DNA of 64,000 nucleotides from Desulfatitalea sp. BRH_c12 (GCA_000961655.1 LADR01000032.1:1-64000), one strand, 5' to 3'; shown: positions 34,636 through 43,522, counted from the stretch's first letter. Program-made: numbers and translations. Notes: a model not told the origin generated them from the letters alone.

Positions 34636-37035
34636 ATGAGACTTTTTTCAGAGATCATCATCAGGAACCGCCTGCTCATCTTAATCATTTTGGCGATTAT
34701 AACTGTATTTTTCGCCTATTTTATAAAAGATCTCAAGATACGGACCGAGTTTGATGATTTGCTGCCATCTAATCACCCCTATGTCTCCTTGCATAAATCC
34801 GTCCGCAGCATCTTCGGGGGATCCAACAAAGTAACGGTGGTCGTCAAAGTCAAAGAGGGTGATATTTTCAACCACGCCACCTTATCCAAGGTTATGCGCA
34901 TGACCCGGGCAGCTCAGCTTTTGCCGTCTGTTAATAATTATCAGATTCTTTCCCTGGCCAGCCGCAAAGTTAAAGATATCCGGGCTATCCCCGGGGGTAT
35001 TGAAGTAGGCAGCATCATGTTTCCTGATATTCCTGAAGATCAAACCGGTTTGCAGGCATTGAAGAGAAACGTGGCCAGCAATGATTTTATCTATGGATCG
35101 TTGGTCTCCCACGACTACAAGGCGGCTTCCATTTCAATCGATTTTCTGGAAAAAGATCTCAATTACCAGAAGATCTTTGATGCATTGAAAGCAATGACCG
35201 ATGCAGAGCGCGATGACAAGCACTCCATCCACATGATCGGCATGCCGGTGCTTTATGGTTGGGTTTATCAGAGCTTTCCGGAGATTTTGAGGATTTTCCT
35301 TTACACTGGCGTTTTGGTGGTCGTGCTTTTACTTTTCTTTGCGCGAGGCAACTTCAGGGGCGTTCTGTTGCCGATTGTCTCGGCCCTGGTATGTGGTATA
35401 TGGGGCGTTGGTCTTTATGGGATGTTAGGCTATGCCATTGATCCTCTGCTTTTTGTAATCCCCTTTCTTATCAGCGCAGATGCCATCCGGCACGGGTTCC
35501 AGGTGACCATGCGCTTTATTGAAGAGCAGGTTAAAACCGGCAGGCGTAAGGAGGCGGCCGTAATCACGATCCAATCATTACTGTTGCCGGCTTCGGTATC
35601 GCTGATCACCGACGTGATGGGTGCCATTTTTTTGATATTCAGTCCGATGCCGCTGCTGCAAAAATTATCGATCGTTGCCTCATTCTGGATTTTCAGCATT
35701 CTCATCGGAGTGCTGGTGATGGGGCCGATCTTGCTTTCATATTTTCCGGTCAGCGAAAAAGCTATTCAGAATTACCGTCGGATGATCGCCAAACCTGGAT
35801 TCATTAATGCTTTTTTCGACAAGATTATGCTCGTTTTTGCCCGGCTGCCGCGGTATAAAAAAACCTCCAGCGCCGTTATCTGTGCGATGGTCGTTATCTT
35901 GATCATCACCACTTTTCTGGGCCTTAAAGTTGAAATCGGAGATATTCGCCCCGGCAGTCCAATTCTCTGGCAGGATTCGGTATATAACCGAGACTTCGCT
36001 GAAATCAACGAATCCTTCAAAGCATCGGAACCGCTGACCATCATCGTCAAGGGCAATAAAAATGATGCCATCAAACAGCCTGAAGTCGTGCATACGATGA
36101 ATCAGTTTCAACGCTATATGGAAACGGACCCTTCGGTGGGCTATTCCGTATCAGCGGTGGATATTGCACGTCGGATCAACATGGTGCTGTACGGTGACAA
36201 TCCCAAGCGCGAGTATATTCCGGATACCTGGGATGAAATCGGCTATCTCTATTATAACTATATTTCCCAGGGTGAACCGGGTGATTTTCAGCAGTTCGGG
36301 GACGTTAACTATCAGGATGCGAGCATTCAAATCCAATGTCTCGATCACAAAGGAACTACGATACGACGTCTGCTGACCAAGGCCAAAGCATTCATTAAAG
36401 AACATCCGATGCAGGATGCAGAACTGAAACTGGCAGCCGGTCTACTCGGTATCCTTGGTGCTGCCAACGAAGAGATCGCTATCGCCCAGTTGGTTACGGT
36501 CATCCTGGCCTTTACGTTTGTCTTTATCTTCAGCTGGATCAGTTTCCGTTCGGTCTTTGCCGCATGCCTGCTGTTAACCCCGCTGCTCTTTTCCAATTTT
36601 TTAACGTTCGCTTTCATGTACATCAACAAAATTGGCCTCAATGTAAACACCCTTCCGGTCGCCTGCCTGGGAGTCGGTCTCGGTATCGACTACGGCATTT
36701 ACATCGTCAGCCGGATTAAGGAAGAATATGCTGAATTGGGCGATGTAGAGAAGGCCGTCGAAAGTGCTCTGATGACGAGCGGGCGATCCGTTTTGGCAAC
36801 GGCCATAACCATCGTCATGAGTGTAGCCCTGTGGGCATGGGCACCATTGCGTTTCCTCGCTGAAATGGGAATCCTGCTCGCCTTCTGGATGGGAGTTGTC
36901 GCTTTGGTTGCCCTTATCATACTTCCCATTGCGATCGTCTGGTTCAAGCCTGACTTTATTACCCGAGCGAAATCGGTCCGCTACGGTAACAGCATGGATA
37001 CCAGTGAATGTGAAGACACAATCCAAACGATTTGA
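34636..37035 (+). CDS. MMPL/RND-type membrane transporter
   Basis: A 799-residue inner-membrane protein. The pattern is one N-terminal transmembrane segment (LLILIILAIITVFFAYFI), a large periplasmic loop, a helical bundle (ILRIFLYTGVLVVVLLLFFA to residues about 385), a second segment pair (AVICAMVVILIITTFLGL), another loop and a final bundle (LVTVILAFTFVFIF to IILPIAIVWF). GLGIDYGIYIVSRIKEEY near residue 690 is the MMPL signature. Proton-driven transport of lipids or hydrophobic compounds is typical of this family. It follows the Ycf48-like gene in the catabolic operon. Confidence 0.92.
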   Translation: MRLFSEIIIRNRLLILIILAIITVFFAYFIKDLKIRTEFDDLLPSNHPYVSLHKSVRSIFGGSNKVTVVVKVKEGDIFNHATLSKVMRMTRAAQLLPSVNNYQILSLASRKVKDIRAIPGGIEVGSIMFPDIPEDQTGLQALKRNVASNDFIYGSLVSHDYKAASISIDFLEKDLNYQKIFDALKAMTDAERDDKHSIHMIGMPVLYGWVYQSFPEILRIFLYTGVLVVVLLLFFARGNFRGVLLPIVSALVCGIWGVGLYGMLGYAIDPLLFVIPFLISADAIRHGFQVTMRFIEEQVKTGRRKEAAVITIQSLLLPASVSLITDVMGAIFLIFSPMPLLQKLSIVASFWIFSILIGVLVMGPILLSYFPVSEKAIQNYRRMIAKPGFINAFFDKIMLVFARLPRYKKTSSAVICAMVVILIITTFLGLKVEIGDIRPGSPILWQDSVYNRDFAEINESFKASEPLTIIVKGNKNDAIKQPEVVHTMNQFQRYMETDPSVGYSVSAVDIARRINMVLYGDNPKREYIPDTWDEIGYLYYNYISQGEPGDFQQFGDVNYQDASIQIQCLDHKGTTIRRLLTKAKAFIKEHPMQDAELKLAAGLLGILGAANEEIAIAQLVTVILAFTFVFIFSWISFRSVFAACLLLTPLLFSNFLTFAFMYINKIGLNVNTLPVACLGVGLGIDYGIYIVSRIKEEYAELGDVEKAVESALMTSGRSVLATAITIVMSVALWAWAPLRFLAEMGILLAFWMGVVALVALIILPIAIVWFKPDFITRAKSVRYGNSMDTSECEDTIQTI

Positions 37036-37154
37036 GAGCATCGTTGACAGCTCTTTGATTCACCGTCGGCGGTTATTTTTATATTTGTATATGGGCAAAG
37101 GCGTAGAAATGGTAAAACCTTTGAATGGGTCATCGATGTTCGAAAGGGGGAATA

Positions 37155-38576
37155 ATGACGGGACAGGAGAACTATCGTTCGGGTTTTTACTTTTTGCGAA
37201 TACTATTGTTTATTATCTGCTCCATTTCTTTCGGCGTGTTAAACAGCAGTGCCTTCGAATTCAATGAAATGCTTTCAATCCATGGATTTCTGGAAAACCA
37301 AACAGGGGTCCGCCTGCAGGACCATTACCTGGGTTACGCGGAGGATGGTGACTTTTCATTGATGCGCAACACGCTGCAGCTCGAAGCCAAAGGGCGTTTC
37401 AGTGATCATATCAGCTACAACACCAAGTTTCGTGGGTGGTATGACGCCGTATATGACATAGACAGTAATATCGATGACCGGCCCGAAGACGATGACGATA
37501 ATATCTGGGATGCCGATCTGCACACCTATTTCGCTACGGCGCAATTCGGCAATTGGAACGTTCAAATCGGTCAGCAGGAATTGGTCTGGGGAGAAAGTGA
37601 CCTGTTCCGTATGGCCGATATCGTCAACCCCGTGGATCTCAGCTGGCATTATCTATGGCCGAATCTGGATGGCGATGGATACCGTATTCCATTAAGGATG
37701 GTGGTCATAGACTATCTGACCAACTGGCACAACTTCGTCGCTCAGGCCGTCGTCATCCCGGAACACTTCGAGCCTTGGAAACTAGCGCCGGAAGGGGCTA
37801 ACTTTTTTCCACCGGCGCTATTGCTTCCAGGCGGTTACGATGTGGCCAACACATTGATCGATGATGGGCATGACAGCAGCGATGGGGATAACTTTGAAGC
37901 GGGCCTACGTCTTAAAGCAAACATCGCCGGGGCCGATGCCAGTGTCTTTTATTTTCACACCCGGTCCGATCTGCCGGCCTTCAATTTTAATCCATCGTCT
38001 CTTGCCTTGGAAGCCAAGTTCGAAAAGTACGATGTCGTTGGCGCAACCCTCAACTACTATGAACCCAATACCAAAACCGTTTTTCGTTTTGAAACCGCAT
38101 TCAATTTCGACAATCCGTACACCGCTTTCAGCAATCATCCGGTTTTCGGTCCGGTTCCGGGCGTTGTTAAAAAAGACACCTTCGCCTACATGGTCGGCTT
38201 CGATAGGGAAAGTTTCCTTGGGTGGCCCAAAGGTAGAACGGTCAATATCTCCGGTCAGATGTTTCAACAATACATTCTTGATAGCGACGATAGCGTTTTT
38301 TATCCATTTATGGCTGAGCCGGATCAACAGACCATGTTCACGTTGATTTTGAACACATTTCTCGGTTTCGGGAATAAGTGGATGCCGCAGCTTCTTGTTG
38401 GCTACGATGTGGATGGGGCGGGAGTATTCTACCCATCTCTGAAATACTCACATAGCGATAATCTTTCCATGTCCCTTAACTATACCGCCTTTTGGGGTGA
38501 TGCTCAAAACGGTGGTTATTTCCATCCTTTTGAGAAGAACGATGAAATATGGTTGCAGGTCAGGCTTAAACTATGA
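37155..38576 (+). CDS. DUF1302-family outer-membrane protein
   Basis: A 473-residue predicted beta-barrel. A signal peptide (about residues 14-36, FLRILLFIICSISFGVLNSSA) is followed by FEFNEMLSIHGFLENQTG, and the family motif GQQELVWGESDLFRMADIVNPVD lies near 137. Aromatic residues recur through the C-terminal half as in porins. DUF1302 proteins occur with DUF1329 and MMPL transporters in bacteria that degrade hydrophobic compounds. The ATG at 37155 follows AGGGGGA; an upstream ATG at 37125 is possible. A role in passage of the substrate through the outer membrane is inferred. Confidence 0.9.
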   Translation: MTGQENYRSGFYFLRILLFIICSISFGVLNSSAFEFNEMLSIHGFLENQTGVRLQDHYLGYAEDGDFSLMRNTLQLEAKGRFSDHISYNTKFRGWYDAVYDIDSNIDDRPEDDDDNIWDADLHTYFATAQFGNWNVQIGQQELVWGESDLFRMADIVNPVDLSWHYLWPNLDGDGYRIPLRMVVIDYLTNWHNFVAQAVVIPEHFEPWKLAPEGANFFPPALLLPGGYDVANTLIDDGHDSSDGDNFEAGLRLKANIAGADASVFYFHTRSDLPAFNFNPSSLALEAKFEKYDVVGATLNYYEPNTKTVFRFETAFNFDNPYTAFSNHPVFGPVPGVVKKDTFAYMVGFDRESFLGWPKGRTVNISGQMFQQYILDSDDSVFYPFMAEPDQQTMFTLILNTFLGFGNKWMPQLLVGYDVDGAGVFYPSLKYSHSDNLSMSLNYTAFWGDAQNGGYFHPFEKNDEIWLQVRLKL

Positions 38577-38690
38577 CGCCAATTGAACTTGAGGTGAAGC
38601 TAAGCTGTAGCGGGAAACGAGAAAAATTCGGAGACAGGGTGAGATTATCACCCCGGATAACCTTCAATAACCGATGGAGGAAAATATATC

Positions 38691-39917
38691 ATGAATAGAA
38701 GTAAACTATATCTAATCCCATTTGCACTGTTATGTATTGTATCGACGTCGATGGCAGCGGGGCCGCCCATTGGAACAATGATCGGGCCAGACAACTGGGA
38801 GCAATACAAGGAGTATATTCCCCTTTCCTTGCAAACCCAGATCGTCAAAGGCATGAGTTTTGAAATCGGCGGAGACGCTACTGGATTTTTGCGATCGTCT
38901 TCAGGATACGAAAAAGCCACCCAAGCAAACAAAGGCAAATGTTCGATAACTGCCGATGGCGTTTTGCAAGGCTGGATCAGCGGCAGGCCTTTTCCCGAAG
39001 CGATTGATCCGAAGGACCCGCAGGCGGGCATGAAGATCGCCTATAATCTCGAACGGCGCTATGAAGGTGATGATCAGGTGCTCGAAAAGTATCATCTGAT
39101 CAATGTCAATGCCAATGGCCAAGAACGCATCGTGGAAGGTCACGCGAAATCATGGGCCTGGTTCAATATGAAAGGCCGCACCGACATCGAACCGCTTCCC
39201 GATATGCTGCCCAATCAGGATGGCATCTGGCGTTATAACACCTTAACCATGGACTATCCCTACGATCTGAAAGGGACCATGCGACTGTTGGTGCGTTACG
39301 AAGATCCCAAAAAAGACGATGATATCTGGATGTATATTCCCACCATGCGGCGCGTGCGGCGGATGTCCGGTGCTCAGCGTCAGAATAACTTCGCAGGTAC
39401 CGTCGCAACTTACGATGACATCCGAGGTTTTCAGGGCCGTCCACTTGAATACACCTGGAAACTGGTCGGTGAACAAAAGGTGCTCTGTGCCGCCCTGGAG
39501 GCGAAGACACCTTTCCCGCGCAACGCCGAAGGCCTTTGGACGAATGAAAGAACCGTGCGTGATTGCTGGATCGTCGAGGCCGTTCCGGTAAACAGCAGCT
39601 ATGTTTATAAAAAACGACGATTCTGGATCGACAAGGATTGTTATGTGCCTTGGCATGAGACCGTTTATGACGCGCAGGGCCGGGAGTGGAAGGTTTTCGA
39701 AAATTTTAACGCCCCGGTGCATGCCGGTAAAAACGCAGACGGTGAACTGGTCATCATCGAACAATCCTTCATCTGGCTGGATCTCCTGGATCTTTCGTAT
39801 ACACTCCTGGAATACGTGGGCTGGGACGAAAAAGGCAATCAGACAGGCAAATTGAGTGTGGGACTTGAAAAGGATTGGTTTTCGATTGGAACACTTGAAA
39901 AAAGGGGCCGGCGATAG
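38691..39917 (+). CDS. DUF1329-family periplasmic protein
   Basis: A 408-residue exported protein. The signal peptide is visible (LYLIPFALLCIVSTSMAAGPP). The body has the DUF1329 pattern: GWISGRPFPEAIDPKDPQAG near residue 96, RTDIEPLPDMLPNQ near 165, WMYIPTMRRVRRMSGAQR near 212, and the conserved WIDKDCYVPWHETVYDAQG. The fold is related to LolA/LolB lipoprotein carriers. It probably binds a hydrophobic ligand in the periplasm and hands it between the DUF1302 barrel and the MMPL transporter. GGAGG precedes the ATG. 114 bp after the DUF1302 gene. Confidence 0.9.
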   Translation: MNRSKLYLIPFALLCIVSTSMAAGPPIGTMIGPDNWEQYKEYIPLSLQTQIVKGMSFEIGGDATGFLRSSSGYEKATQANKGKCSITADGVLQGWISGRPFPEAIDPKDPQAGMKIAYNLERRYEGDDQVLEKYHLINVNANGQERIVEGHAKSWAWFNMKGRTDIEPLPDMLPNQDGIWRYNTLTMDYPYDLKGTMRLLVRYEDPKKDDDIWMYIPTMRRVRRMSGAQRQNNFAGTVATYDDIRGFQGRPLEYTWKLVGEQKVLCAALEAKTPFPRNAEGLWTNERTVRDCWIVEAVPVNSSYVYKKRRFWIDKDCYVPWHETVYDAQGREWKVFENFNAPVHAGKNADGELVIIEQSFIWLDLLDLSYTLLEYVGWDEKGNQTGKLSVGLEKDWFSIGTLEKRGRR

Positions 39918-39956
39918 TCGCCGTGCATCATTGAACGAAAAAAAAGGAGAAATGCT

Positions 39957-40415
39957 ATGACAAGAAGTAATCCCTCCAAACCGATCAAGGCGATGACGGC
40001 CGACGAAATGGTCGCATATACCAAAGCCCTGTTTCTGGGATTTACGGGGGACACACACACCCCCCTCGACAAGTTTGCCGAAGATGCCGTCTTTATCGAT
40101 GTGACCCGGCCGGTGAATAAGACATTTAAGGGCAAAAAAGCGATCGGGGAGTTCCTGATGGATTATGCCGGCATGTCCGGTTGGGAACTGGAGATCCTGG
40201 CCGAAGCCTATGATGCCAAAAAGAATCGGGTCGGGTTCGAGTGGATCTGGCGCTCCGTGCACGACAAAGGGCCCTATGACGGAATCCAGCCCAGAGGAAT
40301 CAAAACAGCCGTCAGGGGATCTACTTGGATAACCGTTAACGACGAAGGACTGATTCAGGAAGAAATCGATATCTGGAACCGTGAACATCTGGTTCAGCAA
40401 TTGTGTGCCGAATAG
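39957..40415 (+). CDS. NTF2/SnoaL-like protein
   Basis: A 152-residue small protein with the cone-shaped NTF2-like fold suggested by MVAYTKALFLGFTG, FAEDAVFIDVTRPVNKTFKGKKAIGEFL and WITVNDEGLIQEEIDIWNRE. Members bind small hydrophobic molecules, and some catalyse isomerisation (ketosteroid isomerase) or dehydration. It lies 39 bp after the DUF1329 gene and is the last gene of the operon. AAAAAGGAG precedes the ATG. Substrate unknown. It could be an isomerase for a cyclic ketone. Confidence 0.8.
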   Translation: MTRSNPSKPIKAMTADEMVAYTKALFLGFTGDTHTPLDKFAEDAVFIDVTRPVNKTFKGKKAIGEFLMDYAGMSGWELEILAEAYDAKKNRVGFEWIWRSVHDKGPYDGIQPRGIKTAVRGSTWITVNDEGLIQEEIDIWNREHLVQQLCAE

Positions 40416-40678
40416 GCATCTTTTATCGCACCCTTGATGGCGGCGTTCAGGCTAAGCCATGCGCCGGATCGGAGTCTGTCCTCCCGATTGTCCGGAAAAG
40501 GGTGCTCAACTATACCTGTTTCAAAAATGAATTGTGCGACCGGAACAGCGTTGACTTCCACTTTGATAATAATTCTGCGGATTTAGGAATTTAGCAGTAG
40601 AATTTCCCGGCCGCACAAATCCTTAATAGACAGGATACGCCTGCATTATTGCATGGTTTGCCCATCGGGAGAGCTGAC

Positions 40679-41104
40679 GTGTATAAACGCATCATGGTTA
40701 CACTTGATGGTTCCAAGGCGGCTGAAGAGAGCATTCCCGTCGCGCTGGCCTTATGTCAAAAGCTATCGGCTGAATTTTTTTTGGTCCAGGTTTGCGAGAT
40801 ATTCGCTTTTTTGAAAAAGGATAGAGAAGCCGAAGAAACTGTGCTGAAAGAAAAAGCCACAGAATATTTGAAGTGTATCCAACGCCTGATTGAGCCTACT
40901 GAAATCAATTCCAAGTCCGTGGTTCTGTCAGGCAGGCCGGACGTGGAAATCTGTGAATATGCGATCAGGAACAATATCGACCTGATCGTCATGACGTCTC
41001 ACGGGCTTGGGGGTCTCGCCGGGTGGGCTATTGGATCGGTTTCGGAAAAGGTTGTCAAAAATGCGAATATTCCGGTGCTTCTGGTACGATCGAAAATCCC
41101 GTAA
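40679..41104 (+). CDS. Universal stress protein (UspA family)
   Basis: A 141-residue cytosolic protein with the Usp alpha/beta fold. Seen: KRIMVTLDGSKAAEESIPVALAL at the start and DLIVMTSHGLGGLAGWAIGSVSEKVVKNANIPVLLVR at the end, in which the G-x2-G-x9-G-S/T ATP-binding pattern is present. The start is GTG (40679) after GGGAGAG; an ATG at 40649 is unconserved. The 263-bp gap before it shows no other feature. It is followed by a crotonase and a second Usp protein. Confidence 0.9.
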   Translation: MYKRIMVTLDGSKAAEESIPVALALCQKLSAEFFLVQVCEIFAFLKKDREAEETVLKEKATEYLKCIQRLIEPTEINSKSVVLSGRPDVEICEYAIRNNIDLIVMTSHGLGGLAGWAIGSVSEKVVKNANIPVLLVRSKIP

Positions 41105-41123
41105 TATTTGAACTACAGAAAAG

Positions 41124-41912
41124 ATGAGAACGGTTATGGAATATGTCATCAAAGAACAGACCGACACGGTATCAATCATTCGGATGGTTTACGAAAAAAA
41201 GAAGAATTCATTGGAAAAAGCCCTCCGGGACAGATTGAAGCACGCACTGAAGGATTTCGAATCAGACAAAAGATGTCGTGTTGCCATTCTAACGGGAATC
41301 GGCAGCGTTTTCTGCGCCGGTGGCAGCCTGAGCGAATTGGCTGCCGGCATGACGGCTGTTGGCGGCGTCGATTATATGAAGGACAACAGTGAAATCGTCC
41401 GTATCATCGCCAATCTAAGAAAGCCGGTGATCGCTGCCGTCAACGGGGTCGCCGTCGGTGCGGGCGTCAGTATCGCTTTGGCCTGTGATATGAGCATTGC
41501 TTCCAGGCAGGCTGTTTTCTCTCTGGGGTTCAACAAGGTCGGCCTTGTTCCGGATCTGGGATGCATTTATTTTCTTCCACGCCTCATTGGCCTGCGCCAG
41601 GCGAAGACACTTCTTTTTACCGGTGCAAGTCTTAGTGCTGATGAAGCTTTGGCTAAAGGGCTGATTGGTCAGGTGGTGGAAGCGGATGATCTCATGCCGA
41701 GATCATTGGATCTGGCCCGCCAAATTGCAGAGGGGCCACCGCAATCCATTGGATTGTGCAAATCACTGTTGCTGAAAAGCATGCAGCTTTCGTTGGACGA
41801 TATGCTGGCCTATGAGGCCTTCGCACAATCGATCTGCTTTCAGTCGGATGATCACAAGGAGGGTGTGGCCGCTTTCCTGGGGAAACGGCCGGCAAATTTT
41901 TTGGGTCAATAG
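41124..41912 (+). CDS. Enoyl-CoA hydratase/isomerase (crotonase family)
   Basis: A 262-residue crotonase. Oxyanion-hole regions: GIGSVFCAGGSLSEL near residue 58 and VNGVAVGAGVSIALACDMSIA near 105. FNKVGLVPDLGCIYFLPRLIG near 135 holds the second catalytic-Glu zone, with Asp at the Glu position, as in isomerase-type members. Two starts are open (41124 and 41136), with weak ribosome sites for both. It lies between two universal stress genes and upstream of the thiolase relic, suggesting a former beta-oxidation cluster. Confidence 0.9.
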   Translation: MRTVMEYVIKEQTDTVSIIRMVYEKKKNSLEKALRDRLKHALKDFESDKRCRVAILTGIGSVFCAGGSLSELAAGMTAVGGVDYMKDNSEIVRIIANLRKPVIAAVNGVAVGAGVSIALACDMSIASRQAVFSLGFNKVGLVPDLGCIYFLPRLIGLRQAKTLLFTGASLSADEALAKGLIGQVVEADDLMPRSLDLARQIAEGPPQSIGLCKSLLLKSMQLSLDDMLAYEAFAQSICFQSDDHKEGVAAFLGKRPANFLGQ

Positions 41913-41965
41913 AATGACATATGGCATTAGCGCTTTTGGGCCATCAGCAGGTCAGGAGAAGTTAA

Positions 41966-42493
41966 ATGAAAACGGAGTTCAAAACCATCTTGTTCACATC
42001 CAATCTTTCCGAAACCAGCAGGGACGCATTCTGTCACGCTACCTTTTTGGCGAGCAAGCTTAAAGCCAGGATAATATTGTTGCACGTTATCGAAATAACA
42101 ACGATCAGTTACGAGAATGTGCTGATCAAACTCTTCGGAAAAGAAAAAATGAAAACTATTATTGAACAGAACCGCATGAAGGCTCAGAACGCCCTCATCG
42201 GTAAAATTACTTCCCGCCAAATGGCTGGATCGGCTCTGGACCAGTTTTGCCGTGATTCGGACATGGATACGGATCATTGCGGCATTTTCGACTATGAGAT
42301 CGTTATCAAAGAAGGTGATGTGGTGGAAACGATCATTCAGCAGGCCGCCGAACACAACTGTGACATGATTATTATGGGGGCAAGCGAGGGTATCCTTTCC
42401 GGCGCCACATTGGGTGGCAATGTTAAAGCCGTGTTGGACAAGGCCAAGGTTCCAACGCTAGTCGTGTCGATGAAAGAACAGGAAAAAAACTAA
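41966..42493 (+). CDS. Universal stress protein (UspA family), longer form
   Basis: A 175-residue Usp protein. The N-terminus TILFTSNLSETSRDAFCHATFLASKL and the C-terminal DMIIMGASEGILSGATLGGNVKAVLDKAKVPTLVV keep the Usp pattern; an insertion of about 30 residues lies in the centre. AGGAGAAG precedes the ATG. Diverged from the protein at 40679. The role is not specific; binding of ATP or AMP is usual. Confidence 0.9.
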   Translation: MKTEFKTILFTSNLSETSRDAFCHATFLASKLKARIILLHVIEITTISYENVLIKLFGKEKMKTIIEQNRMKAQNALIGKITSRQMAGSALDQFCRDSDMDTDHCGIFDYEIVIKEGDVVETIIQQAAEHNCDMIIMGASEGILSGATLGGNVKAVLDKAKVPTLVVSMKEQEKN

Positions 42494-42523
42494 CTCCCTT
42501 AATCCCAAACAAAGGAGAACAGA

Positions 42524-42646
42524 ATGGGTGAAGCGGTCATCGTCAGTGCCGTCCGCACACCCCTGGGAAGTTCTAACGGCACCTTGTTCAATACAAATCC
42601 ACGAGACGTGATCCTCCCGGTGATTTTTCCGCAACACAACGGCTGA
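42524..42646 (+). pseudogene. Truncated thiolase (acetyl-CoA acetyltransferase) N-terminal relic
   Basis: Forty codons open from ATG 42524, behind AAAGGAG with ideal spacing, and read MGEAVIVSAVRTPLGSSNG, the N-terminal signature of thiolases (EAVIVSAVRTPxG). The similarity fades after NTNPRDVILPVIF and the frame stops at 42644-42646. Nothing resembling a thiolase catalytic Cys region or C-terminal GGGxG block is found in the 200 bases that follow. It looks like a deletion remnant of a beta-ketothiolase gene in the Usp-crotonase group. The 204 bases up to the TetR gene hold only its promoter. Confidence 0.75.
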
Positions 42647-42808
42647 CCGTAGCATTGGGTTATACACGCACTGAAGCCACCACCTTTTGGAAGACTTCCG
42701 AAAAAAAGGCAATCATTCAACCTATACCTGAATTTTGTCGATCAAGGGTCGAGGTTTACCTTGGTAACCTTTACCTTTCATGCTTTCTCAATAAGTGCTT
42801 GTATTCTA

Positions 42809-42822
42809 ATACCGTTCGGTAT
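42809..42822. promoter_or_regulatory. TetR operator palindrome overlapping the -10 of the tetR-type gene
   Basis: The sequence ATACCGTTCGGTAT is a near-perfect palindrome (ATACCG-N2-CGGTAT). It overlaps a TATAAT (-10) at 42820-42825, with TTGTAT (42799-42804) as a possible -35. The same half-sites occur at 43507-43522 upstream of the nitroreductase. Autorepression by the downstream TetR-family protein is the simplest reading. Confidence 0.6.
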
Positions 42823-42849
42823 AATAATTTACAATAATCAGGATAGAAT

Positions 42850-43443
42850 ATGCGCAAAGCTCTGGAAACAAAAAATATTATCATCGAAAAGGCGGCCCCT
42901 ATTTTTAATAAGTACGGGTATGCCGGGACCAGTATATCCCGGTTGGCCCAGGCCATCCAGATGACCAAAGGCGCCATTTACGGGAATTTCAAGGACAAGG
43001 ATGAAATCGCCCTGTCTGCATTTGATTACAACTTTTCTCTTTTCAGAAAACAGATAGAGAATGCGGTCCGGTCAAAGGACAATGCCTGTGACAAGCTTAT
43101 TGCAATGGCCAACCAGTACCTGGATGGTTTTTCTGAGCTTTCCGTCAACGGCGGATGCCCAATCCTGAATGCCTCTGTCGATTCGGACAATGTCCATGAT
43201 GCATTAAAGGAACGCGTATGCCAGGCGGTTGACGCCTGGATGCAGGCAGTGGTGAAAATGATTTACAGGGGCATAAAAGAGAAGCAGATTCACCCAAACA
43301 CCCGGCCTGAGCAGTTTGCATCCGTGTTTGTCTCCTTGATAGAAGGGGGCATCATGCTGGCCAAAGCAACCGGCAGCACCATTCACCTGAGCCGGAATAT
43401 CGATCATATCATTCACCTGGTAAATGCCGAATTAAGAACATAA
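42850..43443 (+). CDS. TetR/AcrR-family regulator
   Basis: A 197-residue repressor. The HTH is at residues about 8-55 (KNIIIEKAAPIFNKYGYAGTSISRLAQAIQMTKGAIYGNF), and a TetR C-terminal ligand-binding domain follows, including MANQYLDGFSELSVNGGCPILNAS. The ATG at 42850 follows CAGGATAG. Paired operator palindromes upstream of this gene and upstream of the nitroreductase at 43677 suggest that it controls both. Confidence 0.92.
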   Translation: MRKALETKNIIIEKAAPIFNKYGYAGTSISRLAQAIQMTKGAIYGNFKDKDEIALSAFDYNFSLFRKQIENAVRSKDNACDKLIAMANQYLDGFSELSVNGGCPILNASVDSDNVHDALKERVCQAVDAWMQAVVKMIYRGIKEKQIHPNTRPEQFASVFVSLIEGGIMLAKATGSTIHLSRNIDHIIHLVNAELRT

Positions 43444-43506
43444 GGACCAGAAGAATGAAGATATCGTCAGGCATGCCTGAACTGAGATCTGTTTTATGCG
43501 TTCAAC

Positions 43507-43522
43507 GATACCGATCGGTATC
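43507..43522. promoter_or_regulatory. TetR operator palindrome upstream of the nitroreductase
   Basis: GATACCGATCGGTATC is a perfect 16-bp palindrome, with the same ATACCG-N2-CGGTAT core found at 42809-42822. It lies in the 233-bp space between the TetR gene and the ferredoxin-nitroreductase gene. Exact promoter elements are not clear. The rest of this space shows nothing recognisable. Confidence 0.65.

Noticed and set aside
39243-40400. 385-residue minus-strand frame
   Set aside because: Antisense to DUF1329 and NTF2-like genes; no ribosome site or domain.
40403-40594. 63-residue frame after the NTF2-like gene
   Set aside because: Overlaps the end of the previous gene, no ribosome site, no similarity to any family.
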